A program made the translations under genes and the position numbers. Shown here in pieces: positions 47,854 to 55,907 of a DNA stretch of 64,000 bases (positions within the stretch are counted from its first letter, which is position 1; the number at the start of each line of letters is the position of its first letter). The stretch is from Bacteroidota bacterium. GTDB lineage: Bacteria; Bacteroidota; Bacteroidia; Flavobacteriales_C; GCA-002722245. The notes under the pieces were generated by a model. The model saw only the letters and a program-made list of their open reading frames with translations. It had not been told where the DNA came from and made no database searches. The stretch spans positions 154,171-218,170 of the forward strand of contig JAPLEZ010000153.1 of NCBI GenBank assembly GCA_026390935.1, in the 5' to 3' direction.

Positions 47854-49128
47854 TCAGTTTATTTTTTTGAAGCTTAAATACGGATGCAATGCTTCAGGAA
47901 TGTTGATTCCGTCGGCATCCTGATTGTTTTCCAGTAAAGCAGCCAATATACGTGGTAACGCTAAAGCGCTGCCATTAAGTGTGTGAGCGAGTTGAGGTTT
48001 GTCTTGTCCTTGCTTAAATCGCAATTTTAAACGGTTGGCCTGAAAAGTCTCGAAGTTAGATACAGAGCTTACTTCCAGCCATTTTTCTTGAGCTGCAGAG
48101 TACACTTCAAAATCGTAAGTTAAAGCAGAAGTAAAGCCCATATCTCCACCACATAATTTTAAAATGCGGAAAGGCAGACCTAGTTTCGTTACTAAAGATT
48201 TTACATGTTCCACCATTTCCTCCAGTGTTTGGTAAGATTTATCGGGATGTTGAATTTGTACAATTTCAACTTTATCGAATTGGTGTAAGCGATTCAATCC
48301 GCGAACATCTTTTCCGTAAGATCCTGCTTCTCTGCGGAAGCATGGCGTGTAGCCTACATTTTTAATAGGCAATGAATCAGTACTTACAATTTCATCGCGG
48401 TATAAATTGGTGATAGGAACTTCGGCAGTTGGAATCAAATACAAATCATCAATTTGTACGTGGTACATCTGACCTTCTTTATCGGGCAATTGTCCGGTGC
48501 CGTAACCTGATGCTTCGTTCACCATTAATGGAGGAATGATTTCTTCGTAGCCCGCTTTTGCAGCTTCTGCTAAAAAGAAATTGATCAATGCTCTGTTTAG
48601 TTGAGCTCCTTTGCCTTTAAATACAGGGAATCCAGCACCTGTGATTTTAACGCCTACTTCAAAATCAACGAGTTTGAATTTTTTAAGCAAGTCCCAATGA
48701 GGTACCGCGCCTTCGTGCAATTTTGGAATTTCACCTTGAGAGAAAACTATTTCGTTGTCTTCGGGAGTTTTACCGGCAGGCACAACATCGCTTGGAATGT
48801 TTGGAATGCTGTACAATAAAGTCTGCAGCTTTTCTTCAACACCAGCCAGTTCTTCTTTCAGTGTTAACGATTGATTGCGGTATTCAGCTGCTTTTTGTTT
48901 TTCGAGTTCAGCTTCTTCTTTTTTACCTTCTTTCATCAACTGGCCAACTGATTTTGCTATTTTATTGCTTTCCGCTAGCACTCTCTCCATTTCGGTAGTT
49001 GCCTGTTTGCGCTGTGCATCTAATGAAATAACACTTTCAATTAGTTCTTCGGCGGTTGCGATGTTTCTTTTTTTTAAGCCATTAATGGCTTTTTCTTTAT
49101 TGTCGAGGATGTCTTTTACTACAAGCAT
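47854..49128 (-). CDS. serS: Seryl-tRNA synthetase
   Basis: 424 residues from the ATG at 49128. The N-terminal coiled coil (about 30-105) binds tRNA; class II motifs appear as RDEIVSTDSLPIKNVGYTPCFRREAGSYGKDVRGLNRLHQF and the terminal LNGSALALPRILAALLENNQ. The frame stays open for 73 more codons upstream, but that stretch is encoded by the palindromic repeat and is not part of the protein. Confidence 0.95.
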   Translation of the reverse strand: MLVVKDILDNKEKAINGLKKRNIATAEELIESVISLDAQRKQATTEMERVLAESNKIAKSVGQLMKEGKKEEAELEKQKAAEYRNQSLTLKEELAGVEEKLQTLLYSIPNIPSDVVPAGKTPEDNEIVFSQGEIPKLHEGAVPHWDLLKKFKLVDFEVGVKITGAGFPVFKGKGAQLNRALINFFLAEAAKAGYEEIIPPLMVNEASGYGTGQLPDKEGQMYHVQIDDLYLIPTAEVPITNLYRDEIVSTDSLPIKNVGYTPCFRREAGSYGKDVRGLNRLHQFDKVEIVQIQHPDKSYQTLEEMVEHVKSLVTKLGLPFRILKLCGGDMGFTSALTYDFEVYSAAQEKWLEVSSVSNFETFQANRLKLRFKQGQDKPQLAHTLNGSALALPRILAALLENNQDADGINIPEALHPYLSFKKIN

Positions 49129-49212
49129 TGTTTTGCGATTGAGGAGTAAAGATAACAATCTGTCTCTTTTACAGGAAGCAATGTGGTATTTTTTCGGGTG
49201 TGGTGCGAGTGT

Positions 49213-49345
49213 GGGTTTCCCTCTCGGAGGATAGGGGTGTGAAGGCTTTTTAGCGGGGAGGAGGGAGATGGAATAAAAAATAGAGAGTCCATCTCCCTGC
49301 CACCGCACAATTCCAGCGCACCCCTCTCCTCCGAGAGGGAAGCCC
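49213..49345. repeat. Palindromic intergenic element 3
   Basis: Outer arms, GGGTTTCCCTCTCGGAGGAT on the left and the complement of GGGCTTCCCTCTCGGAGGAG on the right, pair over about 26 bases with few mismatches; a second pair (GGGAGATGGA with TCCATCTCCC) closes around an AT-rich centre. It lies between serS and ruvC and is GC-richer than its surroundings. Part of it (GGAATTGTGCGG, minus strand) resembles element 1. Confidence 0.7.
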
Positions 49346-49377
49346 ATGCTCTGAAAACCATAATTAAATGAAGATTT

Positions 49378-49929
49378 TTACTTTGTTTTTTTAGGATTTT
49401 GCTTCACAAAAGCGTCCCAACCTGTATACTTCTTGCCTTCGCTTTTATTTCCACCTTGAAAATGATGACAAACCGCTGTTGCCAGACCATCTGTAGCATC
49501 TAGTGGTTCGGGCAATTGTTTGGTGTTCAATAGTGTTTGGAGCATTTTAGCCACTTGCTCCTTAGAGGCATTACCGCTGCCCGTAATCGACATTTTTACT
49601 TTTTTAGGAGCGTATTCAGTGAAAGGGATTTCGCGAGATAAGGCGGCAGCTATAGCAACACCTTGAGCGCGACCGAGCTTAAGCATCGACTGTACATTTT
49701 TTCCGAAAAACTGTGCTTCAATGGCCAAGTGATCGGGATGATGCTTATCAATGATAGTGATCATCACATCAAAAATCTCCTTCAATTTCTGCTCATGATT
49801 TTTTAAGGGTGAAAATTTGATTGCCCCAATATCGAGTAGGCTCATTTTGTTGTTTGCAATTTTAATCACACCAAAGCCCATCACGGTAGTTCCGGGATCT
49901 ATTCCTAATATGATGCTCTCTTTTAACAA
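49378..49929 (-). CDS. ruvC: Holliday junction resolvase RuvC (probable TTG start)
   Basis: About 183 residues. Catalytic acids are in ILGIDPGTTVMGFG, LAIEAQFFGKN and the C-terminal DATDGLATAVCHH. RuvC cuts the junctions processed by RuvAB. Homologues begin a few residues before the IILGIDPG motif, and no ATG or GTG is available there, so TTG at 49929 (or 49935) is the likely start; the longer open frame to 50004 would overlap the divergent gene. The divergent gene starts only 22 bases away. Confidence 0.93.
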   Translation of the reverse strand: MLKESIILGIDPGTTVMGFGVIKIANNKMSLLDIGAIKFSPLKNHEQKLKEIFDVMITIIDKHHPDHLAIEAQFFGKNVQSMLKLGRAQGVAIAAALSREIPFTEYAPKKVKMSITGSGNASKEQVAKMLQTLLNTKQLPEPLDATDGLATAVCHHFQGGNKSEGKKYTGWDAFVKQNPKKTK

Positions 49930-49951
49930 ATTCAATAACTTAGCGCTGATA

Positions 49952-50968
49952 ATGGATAAAAGTAAAAAAATAAAATACGTTGGCACTGCGATTAAGATAA
50001 TCATCGTATTATTTTCTTTTGGCTATATCTATAGTAAGGTTTTTGATGAAATGGAGAAGGATGAATTCAAAAATCTTTCTCCTTTGGACACGATTGGAGA
50101 ATCCATGGGATTGTTTTCTTTAGCAGTGTTGATGGTATTTTTGAATTGGGGATTGGAAGCGGCAAAGTGGAAATTCCTGATGTCGAGAATAGAAAAAATT
50201 TCTTTCTTAAAAAGCTACAAGGCTGTATTGTCGGGTGTTACAGTGTCGATTTTCATGCCTTTAAAAATGGGGGAATACGTTGGAAGAGTTTTGCACTTGA
50301 ATTTAGAGAATAGAATCAAAGGCGCGGTGCTCACGGTTTATGGAAGCATGGCTCAGCTTTTTGTGACTGTTTTGTTGGGTAGTTTGTCGATGTTTTATTT
50401 TTTGCCAAAAATGTATGATTTGTCCACAAACATGCATCTTTTATGGTACTACCTCTATGTTGTACTGGCTTTACTTTTGAATTTGTTTATGCTGGTTGGT
50501 CTCCTTAATCCAACTTTTTTGGTGAATGTGATTAACAAAACACCATTGCCAAAGGGGTGGAAGAAATACTTTAGGGTGCTTTCTTTATATAAACCTTCTG
50601 CTTTGTTTAAAGATGTACTTATAATTTCTTTGCTTCGATACCTTGTATTTTCTTTTCAGTTTTATTTTTGTTTACAGGTGTTTAATGTGGATTTGCCTTT
50701 GTTTGATGGCATGGTTATTATTTCGATCACCTTTTTATTTCTTTCTTTTTTGTCAATTTCAGCATTGCTGGAACTTGGTTTTACGCGAAGTGCAATTTGT
50801 TTGGAATTGGTGCATGTTTTTTATGGATCCAATTTTTCACAAAGTAAAATTACTGACGCTAATGTTTGGCAAGCTTCAACAGTATTATGGCTAATTAACC
50901 TTGCTGTTCCTGCATTATTGGGCGCATTGTTTTTATATGGCGTTAAAATATTTAAATCAGATAAATGA
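49952..50968 (+). CDS. Lysylphosphatidylglycerol synthase/flippase-like membrane protein (YbhN family)
   Basis: 338 residues from the ATG at 49952, with eight or so membrane segments. The family core appears as NWGLEAAKWKFLMSRI and VSIFMPLKMGEYVGRV, typical of the transmembrane part of MprF/YbhN/AglD-type proteins, without the synthase domain. These often flip or transfer lipid-linked groups, a role inferred here. Its last 4 bases overlap the next gene (ATGA), a glycosyltransferase, so both likely serve one surface-glycan or lipid pathway. Confidence 0.8.
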   Translation: MDKSKKIKYVGTAIKIIIVLFSFGYIYSKVFDEMEKDEFKNLSPLDTIGESMGLFSLAVLMVFLNWGLEAAKWKFLMSRIEKISFLKSYKAVLSGVTVSIFMPLKMGEYVGRVLHLNLENRIKGAVLTVYGSMAQLFVTVLLGSLSMFYFLPKMYDLSTNMHLLWYYLYVVLALLLNLFMLVGLLNPTFLVNVINKTPLPKGWKKYFRVLSLYKPSALFKDVLIISLLRYLVFSFQFYFCLQVFNVDLPLFDGMVIISITFLFLSFLSISALLELGFTRSAICLELVHVFYGSNFSQSKITDANVWQASTVLWLINLAVPALLGALFLYGVKIFKSDK

Positions 50969-52071
50969 TGTTTTTTCCGTTACTGATGCTCTTTACTTTT
51001 TCCTATTCGGTGGTAATTTTATTGCATTGGTATGGCTGGACCAAAAAAATACGCAGTGCAAATCAGAATAAACTTGAGGAAGGAATTTCTGTGTTGGTGT
51101 CATTTAGAAACGAAGCAACAAATCTTCCGGCGTGCTTGCAATCATTGAAGGAATTGAATTGCGGCTCTTTTCCTCATGAATTTATTTTTGTGGACGACCA
51201 CAGTGAAGATGCTTCTGTGGAAGTGTTTCACAAAGCGCAATTGTCTAATGCTAAATTATTGCAACTTACAGATAACACTGGAAAGAAGGCAGCGATTACA
51301 AAAGGAGTTGAAGAAGCTAAGTTTGCTTATGTGATTACTTTGGATGCTGATAGTACCGTGTCTTCCGCTTGGCTGCAATCGATGCTGATGAGCGCGAGCA
51401 AAGGTGAGTTTAAGGCAATGGGCGGACTTGTTAAATTCAAGGAAAATGCAAGTTTCCTGAATAAATTTCTGAATATAGAAATGTGCTCTTTAATGGGAAT
51501 TACTGCAGGAGGGATCAACGCAGGGTTTCCGGTTTTGGCCAATGGCACTAATTTTTTATTTCGTAAAGATGCCTTTGTGGCGGTGGGTGGATACTCTGGT
51601 GATCATTTTTCTTCTGGTGATGATGTTTTTTTACTGCAGAAAATCGCGAAAAAGTTTGGAGCAAAAAGTGTCGGTTTTAATAGTGAATTGGAAGCTTTGG
51701 TTAGCACACAAGCACCCGCAAACCTAAGAGAATTGCTGCAGCAAAGAGTTCGCTGGGCGGGAAAGAGCAAGGGCTATCGTTTGTTTGCAAAAATGCTGAC
51801 TGCTTTTATCGGGTTCTATAATATACTGATGGCATTGATGATTTTGTCTGCGTTATTTTTTCCCTATTTGCTGCCTTTTGTGTTGGCGATGTTCATCTGC
51901 AAAATGATGGCAGATGCTGTATTGACGGTGCCGGTTTTATCAAGAACACAACAGCAAAAATTGCTTCCTTATATTCCTTTGATTGCACTGATTTATCCGT
52001 TTTATATTCTATTGACTGTCTTGGTCGGATTGTTTTTAAAAGCAGAGTGGAAGGGAAGGGCAGTAAAATAA
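50965..52071 (+). CDS. Family 2 glycosyltransferase, membrane-bound
   Basis: 368 residues. One N-terminal membrane segment, a GT-A domain (ISVLVSFRNEATNLPACLQSL, FVDDHSEDAS, TLDADSTVS, and the acceptor-side QQRVRWAGKSKG), then two to three membrane segments at the C-terminus. This is the layout of processive or lipid-acceptor GT2 enzymes. Coupled to the YbhN-like gene by overlap. Donor sugar and acceptor are unknown. Confidence 0.88.
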   Translation: MMFFPLLMLFTFSYSVVILLHWYGWTKKIRSANQNKLEEGISVLVSFRNEATNLPACLQSLKELNCGSFPHEFIFVDDHSEDASVEVFHKAQLSNAKLLQLTDNTGKKAAITKGVEEAKFAYVITLDADSTVSSAWLQSMLMSASKGEFKAMGGLVKFKENASFLNKFLNIEMCSLMGITAGGINAGFPVLANGTNFLFRKDAFVAVGGYSGDHFSSGDDVFLLQKIAKKFGAKSVGFNSELEALVSTQAPANLRELLQQRVRWAGKSKGYRLFAKMLTAFIGFYNILMALMILSALFFPYLLPFVLAMFICKMMADAVLTVPVLSRTQQQKLLPYIPLIALIYPFYILLTVLVGLFLKAEWKGRAVK

Positions 52072-52136
52072 TAAAGCGCAAAAATTACAAAGTTTAACCT
52101 TACAATTTTTGCGCTTATTTATGAATTTTTTTACAA

Positions 52137-52481
52137 CTAGAACGGAAGATCGTCTTCTTGTGAAGCTTCGATTCCTGCAGCTTGAGGAGCTGCTGCAGCG
52201 CCTTGTCCAGCTTCAATTCTCCATGCTTCCAAAGAGTTGAAATATTTTACTTCACCTGTCGGAGAAGTCCATTCTCTTCCACGAAGATTGAAATGTACAG
52301 TAATTTCATCACCTTCTTTGTATTGATCGATTAAAGAAGTTTTGTCTTGAATCAATTGAAACAACACGTGTTGTGGATATTGAGAAGATTCATCAGTGAT
52401 GACAAATTCTCTTTTTTTGAATTTTTCGCTGATGACTTGTTCGTTCATCTTGATTTTAATGCGGCCTTTTACACTTAGCAT
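52137..52481 (-). CDS. DUF3127 protein with an SSB-like C-terminal tip
   Basis: 114 residues. The DUF3127 core is visible in FKKREFVITDESSQYPQHVLFQL and FNLRGREWTSPTGEVKYFNSLEAWRIE and predicts a small OB-fold. After an Ala/Gln-rich linker the protein ends DDLPF, very like the acidic DDDIPF tip by which single-stranded-DNA-binding proteins recruit partners. A DNA-metabolism role is inferred from this. Single gene, convergent with the glycosyltransferase. Confidence 0.78.
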   Translation of the reverse strand: MLSVKGRIKIKMNEQVISEKFKKREFVITDESSQYPQHVLFQLIQDKTSLIDQYKEGDEITVHFNLRGREWTSPTGEVKYFNSLEAWRIEAGQGAAAAPQAAGIEASQEDDLPF

Positions 52482-52573
52482 GATTTTCCTTTTTTAGTGC
52501 AGTAAAGATAGTGTTAGAGGTAGGCATGAACAATTTTTAAATTGAAAAGATTGTAACATCTTATAAACAGATT

Positions 52574-52605
52574 TTTTCGTTTTCCGAAGAATTAAACTAT
52601 CTTTG
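52574..52605 (+). promoter_or_regulatory. Promoter of the first tRNA-Leu gene
   Basis: TATCTTTG (52598-52605) is a perfect -7 box; TTTC (52575-52578) stands in for the -33 TTTG 19 bases before. The tRNA begins 14 bases after the box. Confidence 0.55.
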
Positions 52606-52618
52606 ACGCCCGTTCATT

Positions 52619-52700
52619 GCCCATGTGGCGAAATTGGCAGACGCACCAGACTTAGGATCTGGCGCCGCAAGGCATGGGGGTTCGAGTCCCTCCATGGGCA
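52619..52700 (+). tRNA. tRNA-Leu (anticodon UAG)
   Basis: 82 bases. The acceptor stem GCCCATG pairs with CATGGGC, discriminator A; the anticodon stem CCAGA/TCTGG encloses loop CTTAGGA, giving anticodon UAG. A short variable arm and T arm GGGGGTTCGAGTCCCTC are present. CCA is not encoded. Confidence 0.95.
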
Positions 52701-52710
52701 CCTTATCAGA

Positions 52711-52775
52711 GTGAGAGTGAGAGTGAGGTTTGAGATTTAATTCTTCAACCTCAATTTCACTCTCACTTTTTTTTA
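52711..52775 (+). terminator. Long hairpin with T-run after the first tRNA-Leu
   Basis: A GTGAGAGTGAGAGTGAGG arm pairs imperfectly with CCTCAATTTCACTCTCAC and is followed by eight T. The left arm contains tandem GAGTGA units. Confidence 0.65.
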
Positions 52776-52776
52776 A

Positions 52777-52859
52777 GCCCGGATGGCGAAATTGGTAAAC
52801 GTTGCGGTCTCAGAAGCCGTTGGAGTTAATCCTTGAGAGTTCGAGTCTCTCTTCGGGCA
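52777..52859 (+). tRNA. tRNA-Leu (anticodon CAG)
   Basis: 83 bases. Acceptor GCCCGGA pairs with TTCGGGC (two wobble pairs), discriminator A; anticodon loop CTCAGAA gives CAG. The variable arm is of the class II type. Followed 5 bases later by a terminator-like hairpin. Confidence 0.93.
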
Positions 52860-52864
52860 CACAG

Positions 52865-52888
52865 ACCCAGGCCTTGCCTGGGTTTTTT
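52865..52888 (+). terminator. Hairpin with T-run after tRNA-Leu (CAG)
   Basis: Arms ACCCAGGC and GCCTGGGT enclose CTT and lead into TTTTTT. It immediately precedes the second copy of the duplicated leader, for which no separate promoter fits well; read-through from the tRNA is possible. Confidence 0.8.
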
Positions 52889-52900
52889 AAAATTATAGTT

Positions 52901-52939
52901 ATGAAATGCACATGCACCTCTGTTTACCAAATCTGTTAA
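52901..52939 (+). CDS. Leader micro-ORF 1, copy B (12 codons)
   Basis: Encodes MKCTCTSVYQIC, with three Cys; copy A is MKYPCISL. The stop is shifted relative to copy A, so only the beginning is conserved. A Cys-rich leader peptide would suit control by cysteine or thiol state, but this is speculation. Confidence 0.35.
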   Translation: MKCTCTSVYQIC

Positions 52940-52946
52940 AGACAAC

Positions 52947-52970
52947 ATGGGTATACCTTACGTCCATTAA
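52947..52970 (+). CDS. Leader micro-ORF 2, copy B (7 codons)
   Basis: Encodes MGIPYVH, sharing MGIPY with copy A through synonymous codons. Preceded by TAAAGACAAC, a weak Shine-Dalgarno-like purine stretch. Confidence 0.42.
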   Translation: MGIPYVH

Positions 52971-52988
52971 AAATGAAATTACCTACCT

Positions 52989-53561
52989 ATGAAAATAATT
53001 CTTGCTTGCAGTACTTTTCTTATTCTACTTTTCTTTGGATTTATGTGCTCTGAATCTACCTCAAATCAAAATGGACAGAAAGCTCCAGTTTCTTTTTATA
53101 GTTTGAAAGTAACAATGAATGATGGTACAATTCTGTCTTTCGATTCTTTAAAAGGAAAAAAGATATTGATTGTAAATACTGCCAGTCATTGCGGGTTTAC
53201 AAAGCAATACGATGATTTAGAAAAACTATATCAGCTTTATAAAGGAAAGCTGGTTGTTATAGGTTTTCCCGCTAATAATTTTGCTGGACAAGAACCAGGA
53301 AATGATGCTGAAATCGCTGAGTTTTGCCGCTTAAATCACGGTGTTACTTTTCCCTTGGCTGCGAAAAGTTCTGTTGTTAAAGGGAAAGATCAGAATGAAG
53401 TGTTTGCGTGGCTCTCTGATACTACTAAGAATGGTTGGAATTCTGATGCGCCAAGCTGGAACTTCGGAAAGTATCTCATCAATGAAGAAGGCACTTTGAC
53501 GCATGTTTTTTCATCTGGTACTGCGCCAATGGATGAAAAAATAATTTCTGCCTTGAAATAA
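52989..53561 (+). CDS. Lipoprotein glutathione peroxidase
   Basis: 190 residues. A lipoprotein signal (lipobox ending FMC, Cys20) precedes a complete glutathione-peroxidase domain: NTASHCGFTKQY with the peroxidatic Cys, GFPANNFAGQEPG with the catalytic Gln, and the WNFGKYLI tryptophan. It reduces hydroperoxides, in bacteria usually with thioredoxin rather than glutathione as donor. The anchor suggests action outside the cytoplasm. Preceded by copy B of the duplicated leader; ends before a bidirectional terminator. Confidence 0.92.
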   Translation: MKIILACSTFLILLFFGFMCSESTSNQNGQKAPVSFYSLKVTMNDGTILSFDSLKGKKILIVNTASHCGFTKQYDDLEKLYQLYKGKLVVIGFPANNFAGQEPGNDAEIAEFCRLNHGVTFPLAAKSSVVKGKDQNEVFAWLSDTTKNGWNSDAPSWNFGKYLINEEGTLTHVFSSGTAPMDEKIISALK

Positions 53562-53608
53562 AGAACTCTCGAATGCAGTTTCCCATGGTGACGAACTAGT
53601 GTAAAATA

Positions 53609-53642
53609 AAAAATCCCCGTCGATTGACGAGGATTTTCTTTA
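53609..53642. terminator. Bidirectional terminator between gpx and frr
   Basis: A hairpin with arms AAAATCCCCGTC and GACGAGGATTTT (one bulge/mismatch) is flanked by A and T residues and separates two convergent genes. Confidence 0.78.
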
Positions 53643-53657
53643 TTGTATCTGGCATCA

Positions 53658-54221
53658 TTATACTGTCATGATCTCTTTCTCTTTCTCAGTAAAAATTTTG
53701 TCAACTGAGGCGATAAATTTATTGGTGATGTCCTGAGACGTTACCTCTGCTTTCTTCGCTAAATCTTCAGGTAAGCCTTTTTTCTGGATGGCTTTGATGC
53801 CTTCATTCGCTTCTTTTCTTCCCTGACGGATACTTACTTTCGCATCTTCAGCAATCGTTTTACATTGTTTTACCAATGCTTTTCTTCTTTCTTCTGTAAG
53901 TGGCGGTATAGAAATTATAATTACGTCACCGTTGTTTTGTGGATTCAAGCCAAGGTTAGCATCTGTGATTGCTTTTGCAATTGGATTCAGCATTCCTTTT
54001 TCCCATGGTTGAACACTCAATGTACGAGCATCTGGAGTGTTCACGTTGGCTACTTGTGAAATAGGCACCATGCTTCCGTAGTAATCCACTTTAACACTGT
54101 CGATCATTGATGGAGTTGCTTTGTTGGCACGCACTCTTATTAATTCTTTTTCCATTCGCTCAATCGCTTTGTTCATCACATCTTCAGCGGCAGCGAGGGT
54201 TGCTTTTACTTCTTCTTCCAT
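53658..54221 (-). CDS. frr: Ribosome recycling factor
   Basis: 187 residues, normal length. Opening helix, the hinge VKVDYYGSMVPISQVANV, SVQPWEKGMLNPIAKAI and the closing LAKKAEVTSQDITNKFIASVDKI are all standard. It splits post-termination ribosomes with EF-G. Directly downstream of pyrH (34 bases). Confidence 0.96.
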   Translation of the reverse strand: MEEEVKATLAAAEDVMNKAIERMEKELIRVRANKATPSMIDSVKVDYYGSMVPISQVANVNTPDARTLSVQPWEKGMLNPIAKAITDANLGLNPQNNGDVIIISIPPLTEERRKALVKQCKTIAEDAKVSIRQGRKEANEGIKAIQKKGLPEDLAKKAEVTSQDITNKFIASVDKIFTEKEKEIMTV

Positions 54222-54255
54222 GGTAAATTTGTTTTGATAAAAATATACAATTCGA

Positions 54256-54963
54256 TTAGAATTCTACTAAAGTTCCTACTTCTTCTCCTTTGATTACTTT
54301 GCCTAAGTTACCAGGCTTATTCATATCAAAAACGATGATAGGTAGTTTGTTTTCTTTACACAGTGTGAAAGCTGTTAAATCCATTACATTCAAGCCTTTT
54401 TCGTACACTTCAGTGAAGGTCACTTTAGCGTATTTAGTAGCATTAGGATCTTTTTCTGGATCAGCAGTGTAAATTCCATCTACACGAGTTCCCTTTAAAA
54501 TTACATCGGCTTCAATTTCTATTGCTCGCAAAGAAGCTGCTGTATCTGTTGTGAAATAAGGATTTCCTGTTCCTGCTCCAAAAATCACCACACGTCCTTT
54601 TTCCAAATGGCGAACAGCTCTTCTTCTGATATATGGTTCAGCTACTTGATCCATCACAATGGCAGAAAGTAAACGGGTTTTTACATTTATTTTTTCAAGC
54701 GTTGCTTGTAATGCCAAGCTATTGATCATGGTTGCCAACATTCCCATATGATCGCCCTGTACTCTGTCGATACCTGATTTCTCGGCATTAATGCCACGAT
54801 AGATATTACCGCCTCCAATAACAACTGCGACTTCAATTCCTTGCTCAACGATAGTGGAAATTTCTTTGGCATATTGCAAAAGTCGGTTGGCATCAATTCC
54901 ATATTGATTCTCACCCATTAAGGCTTCACCACTCAGTTTTAACAGGATTCTTTTGTACTTCAT
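54256..54963 (-). CDS. pyrH: Uridylate kinase
   Basis: 235 residues. KLSGEALMG at the N-terminus, GGGNIYRG, the [16 protein letters not shown] motif and VDGIYTADP mark the amino-acid-kinase fold of PyrH, which phosphorylates UMP to UDP. Lies between tsf and frr, the usual order. A repeat and the tsf terminator separate it from tsf, so it probably has its own promoter. Confidence 0.96.
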   Translation of the reverse strand: MKYKRILLKLSGEALMGENQYGIDANRLLQYAKEISTIVEQGIEVAVVIGGGNIYRGINAEKSGIDRVQGDHMGMLATMINSLALQATLEKINVKTRLLSAIVMDQVAEPYIRRRAVRHLEKGRVVIFGAGTGNPYFTTDTAASLRAIEIEADVILKGTRVDGIYTADPEKDPNATKYAKVTFTEVYEKGLNVMDLTAFTLCKENKLPIIVFDMNKPGNLGKVIKGEEVGTLVEF

Positions 54964-54971
54964 ATTAATCA

Positions 54972-55002
54972 GTTCAATGTTTAAGGTTCAATGTTCAAAG
55001 TT
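54972..55002. repeat. GTTCAATGTT-type repeat, copy 1
   Basis: 31 bases built from GTTCAATG/GTTCAAAG units. It matches the reverse complement of 59354-59384 at 29 of 31 positions. Lies between tsf and pyrH. Confidence 0.75.
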
Positions 55003-55007
55003 GGGCA

Positions 55008-55042
55008 AAAAAAAAGAGAGAATTAAATTTCTCTCTTTTTTT
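55008..55042 (-). terminator. Terminator after tsf
   Basis: Arms AAAAAGAGAGA and TCTCTCTTTTT around an AT-rich loop, with A- and T-runs on both sides; it lies just after the tsf stop on the minus strand. Confidence 0.8.
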
Positions 55043-55055
55043 GATTGAATGACTA

Positions 55056-55889
55056 TTAATCAGCCAATGAATATCTCTTGAAGGCACTAACCGTAAGGTC
55101 TTTGTTAATTGACTTTAGGTATTGTCCAACAGCTACTTTATTGTCTTTAACGAAATCTTGATTCAATAAAGTGCTGTCTTTAAAGAAGCGAGTTAATTTG
55201 CCTTGAGCGATTTTATCAATCATGTCTTCAGCTTTACCTTCTTGTCTCAACAATTCTTTAGCAATCTCAATTTCTTTTTCGATTACTGATTGAGGGCAAT
55301 CAGCCTTGTCGATAGAAACTGGATTCATTGCTGCAATTTGCATTGCAACGTTTTTAACCACTTCAACATCTACTACTGCATTTACCGCAAGGATAGAAGC
55401 TGTTCTGTTACCAGGGTGATTGTAAGAATAAACTTGTTCACCTTGCACTAGTTCGAAATAAGACAATTCTAATTTCTCACCGATAACACCTACTTGCTCA
55501 ATTACTTTTTCACCGATAGTTACACCGTCGAAAGGCAAAGCTTTCACTTGCTCCAATGTAGTAGCGTTAGCTGCTAAAGCTGCATCAGCGAATTGATTTA
55601 CCAATTTACCGAAGTTTTCGTTTTTAGCAACGAAGTCCGTTTCGCAATTCAATACCAATATGAATGCTTTTTTATTGTCGGCACTTGATTTTGCAAATAC
55701 ATAACCCTCAGTTGCATCTCTGTCAGCTCTTTTATTAGCTAATTTTTGACCTTGTTTTCTAAGGATATCGATTGCAGTTTCAAAATTTCCGTCTGCTTCT
55801 GCCAATGCTTTTTTACAATCCATCATGCCCGCGCCTGTTTGCGTGCGTAATTTCATTACATCTTTCGCGCTGATTTCTACTGTTGCCAT
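55056..55889 (-). CDS. tsf: Elongation factor Ts
   Basis: 277 residues. TGAGMMDCKKAL and the following helices are the EF-Tu-contacting N-terminal part; ETDFVAKNENFG is the TDFV core motif. EF-Ts exchanges GDP for GTP on EF-Tu. Follows rpsB by 18 bases in the rplM-rpsI-rpsB-tsf operon. Confidence 0.96.
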   Translation of the reverse strand: MATVEISAKDVMKLRTQTGAGMMDCKKALAEADGNFETAIDILRKQGQKLANKRADRDATEGYVFAKSSADNKKAFILVLNCETDFVAKNENFGKLVNQFADAALAANATTLEQVKALPFDGVTIGEKVIEQVGVIGEKLELSYFELVQGEQVYSYNHPGNRTASILAVNAVVDVEVVKNVAMQIAAMNPVSIDKADCPQSVIEKEIEIAKELLRQEGKAEDMIDKIAQGKLTRFFKDSTLLNQDFVKDNKVAVGQYLKSINKDLTVSAFKRYSLAD

Positions 55890-55907
55890 TTTAATATTAT
55901 AATAAGA

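Larger units (their letters stand above)
52888..52988 (+). promoter_or_regulatory. Duplicated leader element, copy B, upstream of glutathione peroxidase
   Basis: Homologous to 38053-38152 across about 100 bases, including an AAATTATA stretch before the first ATG. Two micro-ORFs are at 52901-52939 and 52947-52970; 52906-52913 can pair with 52947-52954 at seven of eight positions (one wobble, one mismatch). Distance between ATGs is 46, and from the second ATG to the gene start 42. Confidence 0.65.

Noticed and set aside
49129..49347. 73-codon N-terminal extension of serS
   Set aside because: It is translated repeat DNA; SerRS proteins start at the MLVVKDI-like position and homologous extensions are unknown to me.
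49817..49951. 45-codon N-terminal extension of the YbhN-like protein
   Set aside because: It overlaps the N-terminal coding part of ruvC in antisense, and the ATG at 49952 directly precedes a normal first membrane segment.
52711..52775. Tandem GAGTGA repeat after the first tRNA as a microsatellite
   Set aside because: The units form the left arm of a terminator-like hairpin, which explains them sufficiently.
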